From assembly GCA_003117195.1 (NCBI GenBank), contig BDSI01000047.1:62001-126000 (forward strand): a stretch of DNA of 64,000 nucleotides. Direction: 5' to 3'. A program made the translations under genes and the position numbers. Below, one piece after another: positions 24,201 to 35,338 of this stretch. This DNA is from Eudorina sp. 2006-703-Eu-15. Taxonomy: Eukaryota; Chlorophyta; Chlorophyceae; Chlamydomonadales; Volvocaceae. Under the pieces are notes generated by a model that made no database searches, was not told the DNA's origin, and saw only the letters and a program-made list of their open reading frames with translations. Each line of letters starts with the position of its first letter. Within the stretch, counting starts at the first letter, position 1.

Positions 24201-27200
24201 TTGGGAAGGGGGTGAAGGAGCCGGGGAGGTTGGGAAGGGGGTGACGGAGCCGGGGAGGGTGGGAAGGGGGTGAAGGAGCCGGGGAGGGTGGGAAGGGGGT
24301 GAAGGAGCCGGGGAGGGTGGGAAGGGGGTGAAGGAGCCGGGGAGGTTGGGAAGGGGGTGAAGGAGCCGGGGAGGTTGGGAAGGGGGTGAAGGAGCCGGGG
24401 AGGTTGGGAAGGGGGTGAAGGAGCCGGGGAGGTTGGGAAGGGGGTGAAGGAGCCGGGGAGGTTGGGAAGGGGGTGAAGGAGCCGGGGGGGGGGGGGGGGG
24501 GGGGAGGGTGGGAAGGGGGTGAAGGAGCCGGGGAGGTTGGGAAGGGGGTGAAGGAGCCGGGGAGGTTGGGAAGGGGGTAAAGGAGCCGGGGAGGTTGGGA
24601 AGGGGGTGAAGGAGCCGGGGAGGTTGGGAAGGGGGTGAAGGAGCCGGGGAGGTTGGGAAGGGGGTGAAGGAGCCGGGGAGGGTGGGAAGGGGGTAAAGGA
24701 GCCGGGGAGGTTGGGAAGGGGTGAAGGAGCCGGGGAGGTTGGGAAGGGGGTGAAGGAGCCGGGGAGGGTGGGAAGGGGGTGAAGAAAAAGAATGGATTTC
24801 GGACCGGCCGTGCATTTTCATTCCTTTGGCCAAAAATGTATTCCCTTAACCAGCAGTTCCAATATAGCGGCTCCCAGATAAGAAATAAATAATTATGTCC
24901 AGACCCAAAACTCATTCCCTGGTATGGAACGAATCACTCCCCCCCCCCCGGGCCAAAACGAAAACAAATCAGTGTTGTATACCCCTCCCCTGTCCACCCC
25001 TCCCCTGTCCACCCCTCCCCTGTCCACCCCGCCGAACCCCCCTCGATGTCGATCAAAACGGCGAACCGGGGAAAGAAGCCCCCCCAGAGGCCGGGTTTCT
25101 TTCCTGGGTTCGTTTCTCTTTTCTTCTTCTTAACTCCTCCCTCCGAGACCCCTCTCCCCCGCCCGGCCGCCCACCTGGTTGGCCATCGCCGCCGCCAGTA
25201 CGAACATGTTGTCCACCCCCACCGCCAGCACCAGGAAGGGGATGACCTCCATGATGATCAGGGTGCACCACAGACCGAGGAAGGACACCAGACCCAGGGC
25301 GCCTGAAGGAGGGAGCGGGGGAGGGGGGAGGGAGGGGGAAAGGGGGAGGGAGCGGGGGAGGGGGGGAGGGGTGTAGGAGATCGGTAGGCAACGATGAGCT
25401 GCGAAGAGAGGGGAGGCGGCCAGGCGGGGTGGCGTGGGGGAGCGGACGGCGGAGGCGATGGACGCATCGAGATCTCTCGGGAGGCGCAGGCGGCGGCGCA
25501 GGGTGGGGTGGGGCGGAGTGATGTTGCGACCGACATGCGGTGTCCGGGGGGGGGCAAAGGGGGGCGGGGCGCGGGGGGCCGGTGGCGCGGCCAAGGAGAA
25601 TACCGTACCTGCAACCCGCCCATGCAGTACAGTTGTACGACAGGGGGCAGGCCGGTGTATGCGGGCGTGTGCATGTGTTGTCGGATTGCGCGGCGCACTT
25701 GCCAGTGTGTGTAGTGAGAAACCTGTGTGTATTTTGCCCCTGATCACTCGCGGTATCTACCCCTACCCCCCCTACCCCACCCCTACCCCCCCCTACCCCA
25801 CCCCTACCCACCCCTACCCCCCCCTACCCCCCCTACCCCCCCTACCCCCCCCTACCCCACCCCTACCCCCCTACCCCCCTACCCCCCCCACCCCCCCTAC
25901 CCACCCACCCGCCACACTAGCCGCCACAATGACCACCCCCGCCAGCCCCAAGGAGGCCCGGCTGGTGAGGGCGGCCCGCCGCAGCACCTGACCCGCAGCC
26001 GCCAGGCCCCGGCCCCGCGCCGCCCACCACACAGCCGCCGGCGGCGGGAAGGAACCCAGCGCCGCCGCGATGTACAGCAACATGATGCCGTACGAGGCGG
26101 CCACGGTGCCGGCGTCGGCGCGGCTCTCACGGGTCAGCTCGTCCTGTACAGAACTGTACGGACGTTATCGGCAAAGAGGGCGGCGGCGGCGACGACAACG
26201 GCAGACAGGTCGGCGGGGGTGGTGTCACGTCGTACGGTCACTGGACGAGCAACCTCAGGTCCTTCGCTCACACCCACTTGCCATATGCGCTGAATGGAGT
26301 TGGGTGGTGATGACGGAGGGAGGTGGAGGGGGACGTGCAAAGCCTTCATCTCCCATACCGCATCCGACAGCTCCGAACCCAACTTTGACGAGCCAACCGC
26401 TTCCGTATCCACCCAACCCATATATTGGTGCTTGGTTTGGGTCGGGCGGGTCTCTAACCTAAACCCACCCATCCACCCACCCGGCTTAGTTTTGTTTCAC
26501 CCATCCACCCATGAACTCTCTCTCTCTCTTCCGTACAGTCTCGTGCACACCCGTACACACGCCCACACGCGCGCACACCGTTCCGTGGAGAAGGACAGGG
26601 TGAGGTTGGCCGCCTCCGCCGCGGGGCCCAGGCGGCGGGCGGCCAGGTCCACGAAGGCCCTCTCCCAGGCCAGGGCGGCGGGGCGGAGGGCGGGGTCGGA
26701 GGAAACGGGGTAGGTCACCACGAAGGCGGTGGCGCCGGCCGAGTAGGTGCTGGCGGAGGCGGGGGGGGGGCACAGCGGGGAGGGGAGGGGGAGCGGAGGG
26801 TTTGGGGGCAATGACGGGACCGGGGGGTCGGGGAGTAGAAGAGGCATGTAGGAGGGCAGGGGACCGGCGGCCGGGGGGGGGGGTAAGAAAGGTACGGGGG
26901 TACACGGGTAGAGGGGTGGGCGGCAGCATGACGGCACACAAATCGAGGCCCCAGCCGCCGGTCAGCCCGCACCCACATCACCCACATCACCCGGGATCCC
27001 TTTTCTCTCCGGGGGGGGGGTGGGGGGGGTACAGCGCTCCTGGTAGCGCGACTCATCCAAACATTGCCCCGACCATCCAACGTTCACTCACTCGCTACAC
27101 ACGGGTGGGCAGTGGGTAGTGGGTACAGCCGGAAACAGGGTCAGAACGAACCTACAGTACCGACCCACGGGTCGGGCCGTACTCACGTGAAATCGGGCCC

Positions 27201-30200
27201 CACGGGGAACCCCCCCAGGACCACGTGGGGGTCCATGGGGGCTTGGAAGGCGGAGCGACACTGGGTGAACCTGCGGGCGGGGATCGGTTGTCGGTTATTG
27301 CGGCCGTTATGAGGCAGTTAAGGGGCGGTTGGGGTGGATGCAGCCCAGTACCCGGACCGCAAACCCTCCCTGACAACCCTCTCCACCTCTCAAACTCTCC
27401 ACCATCACCATTCCGCCACCACACACCCACCCACACACACCCACACACACACACACGGCCCAGGCTGCTCCTTTGCACCCCCCGGACCCACATCCGCGGG
27501 CTTGCAGGACAGAGGTCTCCACTGAAGTACCCATAAGGTAACCCAGGTACCGTATCAAAACATGTACAACGAACACAACCAACACAACGAAACACAACCA
27601 ACACGCGCACCAGTTGTTGAAGCAGTACTCGGGCGTGGCGCCGCCCTTCCGCGCCTGCTCCGATTCGTACACCGTACGGTTCATCTGCCAGTACTGCAGG
27701 ACGCTCTGTGTCGCGCACGCGTCGCCAAAGGGCTTGTAGCAAATGTCGGACAATCGTACGACACGTCGGTCGCCGCGGGCGCCGCCGCCGCCCGTGTCGT
27801 ACCCCGCATGCGCTCCCGGGTGGCCCCCGTCCTCCAGCGGCGCTGCGGGCGGTGCGCCCCGGGCCCCGTTGCGGAGGAGGTACGGCAAGGAGGGGATGTA
27901 AAGTTGTAAGCGAAAGACGTACGGCATGGGGATCAAGCGAAACCCTAGGAGGAGGAGGAGGAGGAGGAGGAGGAGGAGGAGGGGGAGAGGAGGCGAGATC
28001 GCCCCCCGGGGTGGGGGCAAGGCCCCGACCCGCTCTCACGAACCCGCCCCTCCCAGCCTGCTCGTCCCAACCCCCGCTGGCTCCTTTGCTCGTCCACCCA
28101 CCTTCCAGCTCGTCCACCAGCTGTTGCAGCTCGAACATGAGCCGTATGTTGGCGGGTGTGATAATGGGGGGAACCCCCGCTGTACCTCCTGCTGCTCCCG
28201 CCCCTGCTACAGCAGCCCCTGCCGCTCCAGGGCCCCCGGCTGCTACAGCCGGTCGTGTGGCCAGGATCATTTGCTCCACCCGGTAGAAGGGGCCGAAGGA
28301 GGCCTCGTAGGAGGCCTGCGTGGGGTGAGGGGCGGGAGGTTAGGGGCGGAGGGTTGAGGGGCGGGGGGTGAGGGGCAGGGGGTGAGGGGCACACACACCC
28401 CGCCTGGTCACGCACTCCTGTTCTGCCTGCCTAAGAAACACACCCCGCCCTCGCCGCCCGCCCACCTTCTCCCTGGCCGCCTGGCTGGTGGGCCCCACCC
28501 ACAGCCGCTGCGGGTCGGTCTCCACTCGGAACCAGATAAGGCCCAGGCAGCACACCGCCACCAGGCCAGTGCCGCAGCTCACCACCGTCACGGGGTGGTG
28601 GCCCACCAACAGACCCTGAGGGGGGAGGGGGGTAGAGGATGGGGTAGAGGATGGGGTAGAGGATGGGGTAGAGGATGGGGTAGAGGATGGGGTAGAGGAT
28701 GGGGTAGAGGATGGGGTAGAGGATGGGGTAGAGGATGGGGTAGAGGATGGGGTAGAGGATGGGGTAGAGGATGGGGTAGAGGATGGGGTAGAGGATGGGG
28801 TAGAGGATGGGGTAGAGGATGGGGTAGAGGATGGGGTAGAGGATGGGGTAGAGGATGGGGTAGAGGATGGGGTAGAGGATGGGGTAGAGGATGGGGTAGA
28901 GGATGGGGTAGAGGATGGGGTAGAGGATGGGGTAGAGGATGGGGTAGAGGATGGGGTAGAGGATGGGGTAGAGGATGGGGTAGAGGATGGGGTAGAGGAT
29001 GGGGTAGAGGATGGGGTAGAGGATGGGGAGACGGTCTGCATTCAGGGGGTATAGGAAATTGAAATTGCATGAACGGGGTGGGCATTGGGCAGCTGACCGA
29101 GGGCAAGAGGGCGAGGGGTTGAGAAGACGAGGGAGAACGGAAGTAGTGGTCGGGTGCGGTACGGCTTCGGCGCGTGCGCCCCGAAACCACACCAACCCCG
29201 GCCGCATACGCAGTGGCCCCTCACCTCCCTCCTGCCCTTCATTCCCCCTACCGCACCCCTGGCTCTCATCCTTGCTCGCCGTCTCCCCGGGGTACCCCCC
29301 CCCGGGTGGATCCCCTCCGTTAATCCTCGTGTCTAACCCCGTGTATTTACCCACCCCCCGCAACCTGTCGCCCCTTCTCGCCCCCCCCTCTCGGCCCTTC
29401 TCGTCCTCCTCCGGCCCCCTCTTCTGGCCCCCCTCCCAGCCACCTTTCAATTTCCTATATCACTCCCCCTCCCCACCGCCCGCCCGCACTGCCTTCCCCC
29501 TCCCCTTACCAGCTGCAGGTACCAGCGCTGCAGGCAGCGCTCCACCAGGGGGGGCACCCCGCACGTGTGTGTAGGGGCCCCCGCTCCGGAACCATCGCCG
29601 ACAGCCGTACCGCCTGCCGTACCGGACAGCCCCACAACCGCCGCCGTCAGCAGTGGCGACGCGCAACTGGCCCGTGCGCAGCGGGTCGGGTCGTGTGCGA
29701 GTGTTTGCTATGTTCTTAGGTGACAGAGCAGGGCAGAGGGCATCGAATGTGCGTTTGTTTGTCGTTGAGACCCACCCACTGTGTGTATGCGGAAACGGGC
29801 GCTTCGGTGGAAACAAAGCCGACAGCATGCAGGACGCCTCCAGCAGGCGAAGTCAGGCAGGCAGGCGACAGGGCCCGTCACCGCACCTACCTTGAACTTC
29901 ACTCTCCCCCAACTCCCCCCAATCGGACCTTGGCTCTGGCAGCTGCGCAGCTCCAATACTCCAAAACCATTTTTTGTATCCCCCTCCCCACCTTCGCCCC
30001 TCAACAATGGCTCCAACAGGGCCCCGCCGTCGTCCGCGCTGCCGCCGCCGGTCTTGGCCGCCGCCGCGCCCTCCGCCGCCGCCGCGGCCCCCCACCCCCA
30101 TCTCGTGATTCCGGGGGCGCCGACACCGAGGCGGCCCTTTTGGTGGGCCACAATCACGACAACCGCCAGGATGCCGTACACCCACACCAGAGCAAACGCC

Positions 30201-32669
30201 AGGCATGAAAGGGTGCCCACGCGGCAGGTGGCTTCCTCCGGGGGTGGGCCCGGGGGCTCGGGGTCGGGCTGGGAGGGGGTGAGGCGGGGCGGGGGTGGGG
30301 GGGGTGGGGGGGGCCGGGGCGGGGCGGGGCGAGGGCGGGTCGACACCGGGGTTGGGCCAAAGGTTGCGCACCGCCTAGGACGGCTGTGTGAGTTTGGGAA
30401 GGTAGTTATGGTACAGTTTCAGCGAATTTTCCCTCGCCCTCCTCCCTCTCTCGTCCCTCCCTCCTCCCCCTCTCTCTCCCCTCCCCACCCCAGCCCAACC
30501 TGCGCGCAGCCCTCCGCCGCCGGACAGTCGGAGCAGGAGCAGCGGAAGCCGTTGTCCCCGCACGACACCACCCGCGCCTTCATGGCCGCCAGGCCGGGGG
30601 GCGTGGAGTTCTCGGGCCTGCCGCCGGCCCCCCATCACCCGCGCGCATGATGACGTCACCATCGCCGCAGCACCACGACGACGACGACGACAACCGCAAC
30701 GATGCAGCCGCCATCAACGGAGCAGGCGGGGCAACGTCATTGACGACATGGGGAGGTGGGGCCGGTGGAGGTCGTTGGAGGCGGTTGGAGGTCGTTGGAG
30801 GGCGGCAGGCGGCAAGCGACGCGAGGCAAGAGGGGGTGAATGGCGCCCAAGGAAACCACACGTCGCGATCGTGGGCCCTTCACCCCTCGCGCCAAACACC
30901 ACCACGCTGGGATCATTTGCACGGCGTCTGTACGACATGAACGACTACACATACCGTACACACCAGTCACACATTCGGATCCGGTCGCAGAGCCGCACCC
31001 GGAGAGAGCGGCCGCCCCCTTGGCGCCGAGTCCCCAACGCGCCGCCAGGGCCCCCGTCTCCCACCACCTGAATCTTCACCCTTCAAAATTTCACCCTTAA
31101 AAACCAACACACGCCCCAACCTGTTTAGGGTTCCTTGCAAGCGGCCCCCCTCCCCCCTCCACATCCTCTACCTCCACTATGACGACGGGTGACCTCCAAG
31201 CTAAACACGTACACCAAACAGCCGCCGCCACTGTCGCCGGTCGACGCCATTCGGTTCCCCGGTTGCTCTCACCCCCAGTGACTGTCGGGCTGAACTCATT
31301 GTAACGCGCGTCTCAGCCCTCGATTGCGGTGTACCCCGCACCTGAAGTTGATCTGGATGGGGGAGCCGATGGGCGGCACCCTCCTGTCCTTCAACGTGCC
31401 CAGGAAGTCCAGCCACTGCTGGCCGTCCTTGGCGCCCCCGCCGATGAAGCTCATGGCGGGCAGGTTGGCGGCGCCGAACTTGACGTCCTGCGCGGAGGGG
31501 ACCCGGAGGACCCGGAGCCACAGAACCACAATTCGTGTGCGCGACCACGAACTTACACGGTGCCGGTTTGTTTTCTCCTGGGAGACATCGTCTACGCGGG
31601 GGCTAATCCTTGGGGCTCATGCCGAATCAGTGGATGGGAGACTGATGGAGATGCGCTGACTGCCCCGGCAACCCCGGACAGGTGATGCCCCCCCCCCCGC
31701 CCCCGCTGCCCGCTCGCTTCCCCGCCCCGCCGACGGCCCCCCCGTGCGTCCATGCCTTGCAAGAGTCGTACAGCGCATCGCTGTACGACGCCGTCAGCCA
31801 GTAGTCCACCTCCGCCACCGCGTTGGTCGCGCCCGTGTCGTTGGCGGCCTGTACGGCAGTGATGTTGGCGAAGGTCGCCTGGTCGGGTGAGCAGATGAGC
31901 AGGCACCACAGCTGCACGAAGTTGTGGCGGCAGGCGGGGCAGCCCACTATGAAGGGCAGCGCACGGGCGGTCTGAGGGGCGTGGGGAGGTACAGGAAGTT
32001 GAGGGGTGGGTGGGAGTCAGAGGAAGACAAGCGGGGGAGCGGAGGGCAGGTGGGGATGGGGAGAGAAGAGAAAGCCACATAACACACATGCACACACATA
32101 AATACATGTACAGGTACAGTGCTTTGCAATTCGAGCCCTGTTGTCGTCGCGCGGTTTTCAGTGGAGGCCGTGGGCACTGGTGCAGCAGAGGCGGCCACTC
32201 CGGGCCCTTCCCCGCGCGGGTCGGCTGCCGCGCCCACGCCGCCGCAGTTGTCGCAGTCCGAGGTGAGGCACCTACGCGCTGTCGGGGCCAGTTAGACACC
32301 CCGTCGGGACCAACGGTCCATCTTGTAACGGTTACAAGTCCTCGCGACACTGTGTCCAGCACCCCTTGCTCGGCCGCCGCCGTACTCACATCAGACCGCA
32401 CGCGCTCCACCTGATCTGTCGTACAGCAGTACCGACCGGCCTCCCCGCCGCGGTCCGCCCACAAGCTGGGACACACCGTCCGCAGACTGGCCGCCAGGGC
32501 CTCCGACGGCGGCGTCGCCGCCGCGTTGACGGCGCAGGCCAGCGGGTCGCCGTCGCGTCGGTGGCCGCAGGTGCCGTACATGGCGCAGCGGCCCGGGGAG
32601 TGGTCCAACGTCCGCCATTCGGGGATCGGACTGGGACTGGGAGGTGGGGGCGGGGCCGGGTCCTGGGCG
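18258..32669 (-). CDS. NPC1: NPC1-type intracellular sterol transporter (RND superfamily, sterol-sensing domain)
   Basis: Minus strand, about 24 exons (high to low): 32669-32390, 31971-31756, 31487-31342, 30617-30500, 30268-29891, a 29.7-kb exon ending at 29510, 28615-28466, 28315-28102, 27944-27611, 27270-27187, 26749-26579, 26153-25909, 25302-25175, 22979-22794, 22552-22380, 22241-22106, 21732-21616, 21233-21175, 21069-20934, 20703-20594, 20360-20221, 19868-19498, 19162-18908 and 18683-18258. Order and spacing follow NPC1. The Cys-rich N-terminal domain (CAMYGTCG, CPACRHNFVQLWC) comes first, then TM1, the middle lumenal domain (FGPFYRVEQMIL), the sterol-sensing domain (MEVIPFLVLAVGVDNMFVL), the Cys-rich C-terminal lumenal loop, and the last TM bundle (GIAVEFCAH, GSSVLSGVTLTKLVG). 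NPC1 moves sterol out of lysosome-like compartments. The first exon with the signal peptide was not found, the 29.7-kb exon's acceptor is unresolved, and the C-terminus may be longer. Confidence 0.93.
20791..20833 (+). repeat. Short CCCGAA/CCCCGA repeat in an NPC1 intron
   Basis: About seven near-identical 6-bp units of the type CCCGAA/CCCCGA. It lies in the intron between the exons 21069-20934 and 20703-20594. Confidence 0.8.
23120..23350. repeat. AT-only microsatellite in an NPC1 intron
   Basis: Over 200 bases with almost no G or C in otherwise very GC-rich DNA. The left part is ATATAATAT-type and the right part is (ATATT)n, ending in (TA)n. It lies in the 2.2-kb intron between the sterol-sensing-domain exons 25302-25175 and 22979-22794. 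Confidence 0.95.
24065..24782. repeat. 29-bp minisatellite, about 24 copies, in an NPC1 intron
   Basis: Tandem 29-bp units whose core is GGTTGGGAAGGGGGTGAAGG followed by AGCCGGGGA. Variants are GGTTGGG versus GGGTGGG, GTGAAGG versus GTAAAGG, and one GTGACGG. One unit near 24484-24505 is expanded into a run of about 20 G. It lies in the same 2.2-kb intron as the AT microsatellite. The Pro-rich open frames across it on the minus strand are products of the repeat. Confidence 0.97.
24985..25030. repeat. 15-bp tandem repeat, three copies, in an NPC1 intron
   Basis: Three copies of a 15-bp CCCCTCCCCTGTCCA-type unit, close to the minisatellite in the same intron. Confidence 0.85.
25750..25912. repeat. 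CCCCTACC-type microsatellite in an NPC1 intron
   Basis: About 160 bases of irregular CCCCTAC, CCCCCTA and CCCCACCCCTA units. It abuts the donor at 25909 of the exon 26153-25909, so its edge overlaps that splice site. It looks telomere-like at first sight, but the unit is not the algal TTTTAGGG repeat. Confidence 0.85.
27948..27983. repeat. GGA triplet run next to an NPC1 acceptor
   Basis: About eleven GGA triplets on the plus strand, which is a (TCC)n polypyrimidine tract on the coding minus strand. It lies immediately upstream of the acceptor of the exon 27944-27611. Confidence 0.85.
28630..29028. repeat. 12-bp minisatellite, about 33 perfect copies, in an NPC1 intron
   Basis: About 400 bases of the 12-bp unit GGGGTAGAGGAT with almost no variation. 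It ends a few bases before the acceptor of the exon 28615-28466. Long open frames across it in several registers (STPSSTP, LPHPLPH and WGRGWGR types) are products of the repeat. Confidence 0.97.
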
Positions 32670-33578
32670 CTGTGATCCACGGGGCCGGACGTGGGGATGG
32701 GTGGGGGTTAAATTAAAAAAAGAATGGCCGTGGGGTTGGGGTTGGGTGAAGCGGATGGCCACGGTGGCAGCGCGCGAGGACCGCGGAAGGAATATTGGGG
32801 TTATACATGCATCATGACGTTCGGTATGTGTCCTGACTGGTTCCGGGTTCTATGAGTGGGCGGCAATGGGCCGCACTAGGGTTTCCATCAGCGGAGAACT
32901 TGAGGGGCGGGTCTGCCGTGGCGGAGGGCCCGCGGGCCGAACAAGCTAGGATTGGGTATGGGAAGGGGATGGGAAGGGACGGTGTGGCAGTCCAGTGTTG
33001 CCTGTGTGGGCAGTGCTTGGGCGCTGCGGCGTGTGCTGGATGGGGCCAGTCATTGCTCCAAAGCGTGACCCTAACCCCGAGGGTCGCCCAACGTTCCGTA
33101 ATTTCCTATTTCGGTGATCGCGGAGTTATAAGGATCCCAAGTCTAGGCGTATCGGATATCTCCATCGAGTACCCAAGTACTGTGACCAACTGTTGGAAGA
33201 TGCGCTTGTCGGAAGACGTACCTGGCTGCAATCAAGCCAAATAGGAATGACGCCGCGAGGAACAATAATGATTTCATCTTTGCATGCCGAAAGCTCAACC
33301 GTCTACCAAAAGCCCAACCGTCTTGAAGGAACGGATTTGTTCAACCTTTCTCACCGCCCAGGGTCATGGTATGAAGCACTTCAAGCCACGTCCTACATCC
33401 CTTATTGCTCTTCCCTTGCCAATCTGTTACAGTATTATCACCCGAGCGGATTGTCACTATCGCAACTGCTACGAAACCATGGACGAGCCTTAGTCAACTC
33501 CTGGTAATTAAGCCCTTTAATAAAAATGCTCGCAGGACTATCCTCCGTATTTCGCACGACTAAGTTAAAAGTAGCTTG
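32670..33578. other. Divergent region between NPC1 and the PhyH-like gene
   Basis: The recognisable NPC1 coding sequence (-) ends at 32669 at a CACAG that looks like an acceptor, so a signal-peptide exon probably lies in or beyond this region; I could not pick it out. The PhyH-like gene starts at 33579 on the plus strand. The small open frame at 33193-33507 (+) resembles nothing I know. Confidence 0.5.
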
Positions 33579-35338
33579 ATGAGCGATCAACACGTTGTAA
33601 ATGATCTCGATCCACCACGACGGCGGAAGCGCCTTCCGTCTTCTGACGACGAGCTTGGCCCCGGCTCTGGACCCGCGCAAGGCACGGATCGCCCGCGTAA
33701 TCTATGCCATGTATTCGACAAATTTGCAAAGAGGATTCTGGACCTCGATCCTCTGAATACCTCCCCCGCGGGTCCTTGGGCACCGCTCAGCCGCCCAGCC
33801 GGGCTTTCCTTTTTGAAAACCACACATTACCCGCTCGAATGGCAACTAAAGCCGGACTCTGACCTCACAAGCATCCGGCTCAGCCTGCTGCGTCGCGGTT
33901 ACACACGCCTTCCCAGCCCCGAGGCCTTGTGGGGTCCCCAGGCCGGCCAGGTCCATGTCGGCCTCTGTCGCCAGCTCGCCGCCGCCTGCGCCGCACTGCG
34001 CCGCCTTGGCTGGCACCTCACATGGATCCTGTTGTTTGATGAGCCCTGGCTGCTGGCACGGATGTACGGTACGGCGTTACGGCAGTTGTCGTACGGTCGA
34101 CTGGCGCTCAACCCCGACTTTGCGTTCTTCCACGTTGCGCCAGGTAGGACGACGGGTAGGCCAACCGAACCATCACCCATATCACGGACGACCGGATCAA
34201 CACCCATATCCCCGTCACAACAATTGCGGGCCGGGGATCGTACTGCCCATACTCCTGCGGGCAGTAAATCGCGTGTGCTGCCGCTGGAGGGACACTCTGA
34301 TCCTTCCTATCGGTGCTCGGTGCCATACGGTACCGTATCCCTCCTAGCTCCTACGGTATCAATACCGTATGGCGCCGTCACCGGTCTGCCTCAGGTGTCC
34401 CTGACTGGCCCAGCTCGATCACTCCATTGTCGTCCTCGGCCATGCTCCGCCGCCCGCCCCACGGCCCTGCAGGTGGCCGCGGCTGGCCGCCCCACCGCGA
34501 CCGCCCGTCCATGCCGCACCTGCCGACACCAGGAGTCCCCCTGCCCCTCCCCGCCTACGTCACCTGCTGGCTGGCCCTCACACCTGCCACCCCGGATAAC
34601 GGCTGCATCTACGTGCTGCCGGCGGATCTGGATCCCGTGTACGTCACCGGTACAGCTGCGGTGTTGCAGGCCGTGGACACGGGCACGGCCACAGGCACGG
34701 ACGGGGACAGGCGGAGTTGTGGTTCAGGGGGAAGCGATTCGGGAGGGAAGCGCGGCGGTCCAGGGGAGGAGGCTGGTTGCGGCGGTGGTGCTGCCGGAGA
34801 GCACTGGGAAGCCGAAGGCGGCACGAGTTGTGGACGAGGGGGTGAGGCCCGGCGTCGCGCTGTTGTTGACGACGACGGATAGGGGGGCGAGGAGGGGCCG
34901 CAGGGGGAGGTGGGGATCGTCATGGACAGCGCAGCGGAAGCCATGTACGACGCACGTGCTGAGGTTTCCGTACCGGATCTGCAGTCCGTACGTGCGCTCC
35001 CCGCCGCAGCGGGGGAGGCGCTGTTGTGGAGCGGGCGGTTGCTGCACTGGGGAGGTACCGCCGACGCGGAGGGGGCTGACCCGCGGGTCGCAATGTCGTT
35101 CGCCGGCTCAGCCCCCGAGTTTGAGCCACCCGCAATGCGTGGCGTGGACCTGGCGGGGGCGGCCGAGCTGCCCACGCTTCGGCAGCGGCTAGCACTCATC
35201 TCTGTACAGCTTTCCGTACATGAACACCAGGAGCCAGTTCCACCTGCCCTGGCAGCTGTGCTGTGCTGGGTTGAGGCAGCGTTGGAGAGGGGGACTGGTG
35301 CGGTGTCGCCTGGCAGGGCCAGAGATGTAACGTTGTGA
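33579..35338 (+). CDS. Phytanoyl-CoA dioxygenase-like Fe(II)/2-oxoglutarate oxygenase
   Basis: Exon 1 (33579-34143) and exon 2 (from 34473) join in phase. The last exon ends at the TGA at 35338, and its start is probably at or before 34985. The predicted protein has roughly 350 residues. The fold's metal site is visible: an HRD triad in WPPHRDRPSMP gives the HxD pair, and the distal His is in LLWSGRLLHWGG. An Arg 13 residues later (DPRVAMSF) is a candidate 2-oxoglutarate ligand. DNGCIYVLPA is the usual strand between the two halves. Exon 1 encodes a less conserved N-terminal 190 residues. The substrate is unknown; PhyH relatives hydroxylate lipids, small metabolites and toxin precursors. The exon 2/3 junction (34650-34985) is unresolved, because the intervening frame contains a stop at 34880. 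A TGTAA at 35326-35330 overlaps the end of the coding region. Confidence 0.8.

Noticed and set aside
23923..24915. Long Pro/Ser-rich open frames on the minus strand
   Set aside because: They are translations of the 29-bp minisatellite, whose period keeps several frames open; they lie within an NPC1 intron.
25750..25912. Interstitial telomere repeat
   Set aside because: The units are irregular CCCCTACC types, not CCCTAAAA, and they abut an NPC1 splice site.
28340..29450. Long open frames with repeated STPSSTP, LPHPLPH and WGRGWGR patterns
   Set aside because: They are translations of the 12-bp repeat, which is a multiple of three and therefore open in several frames.
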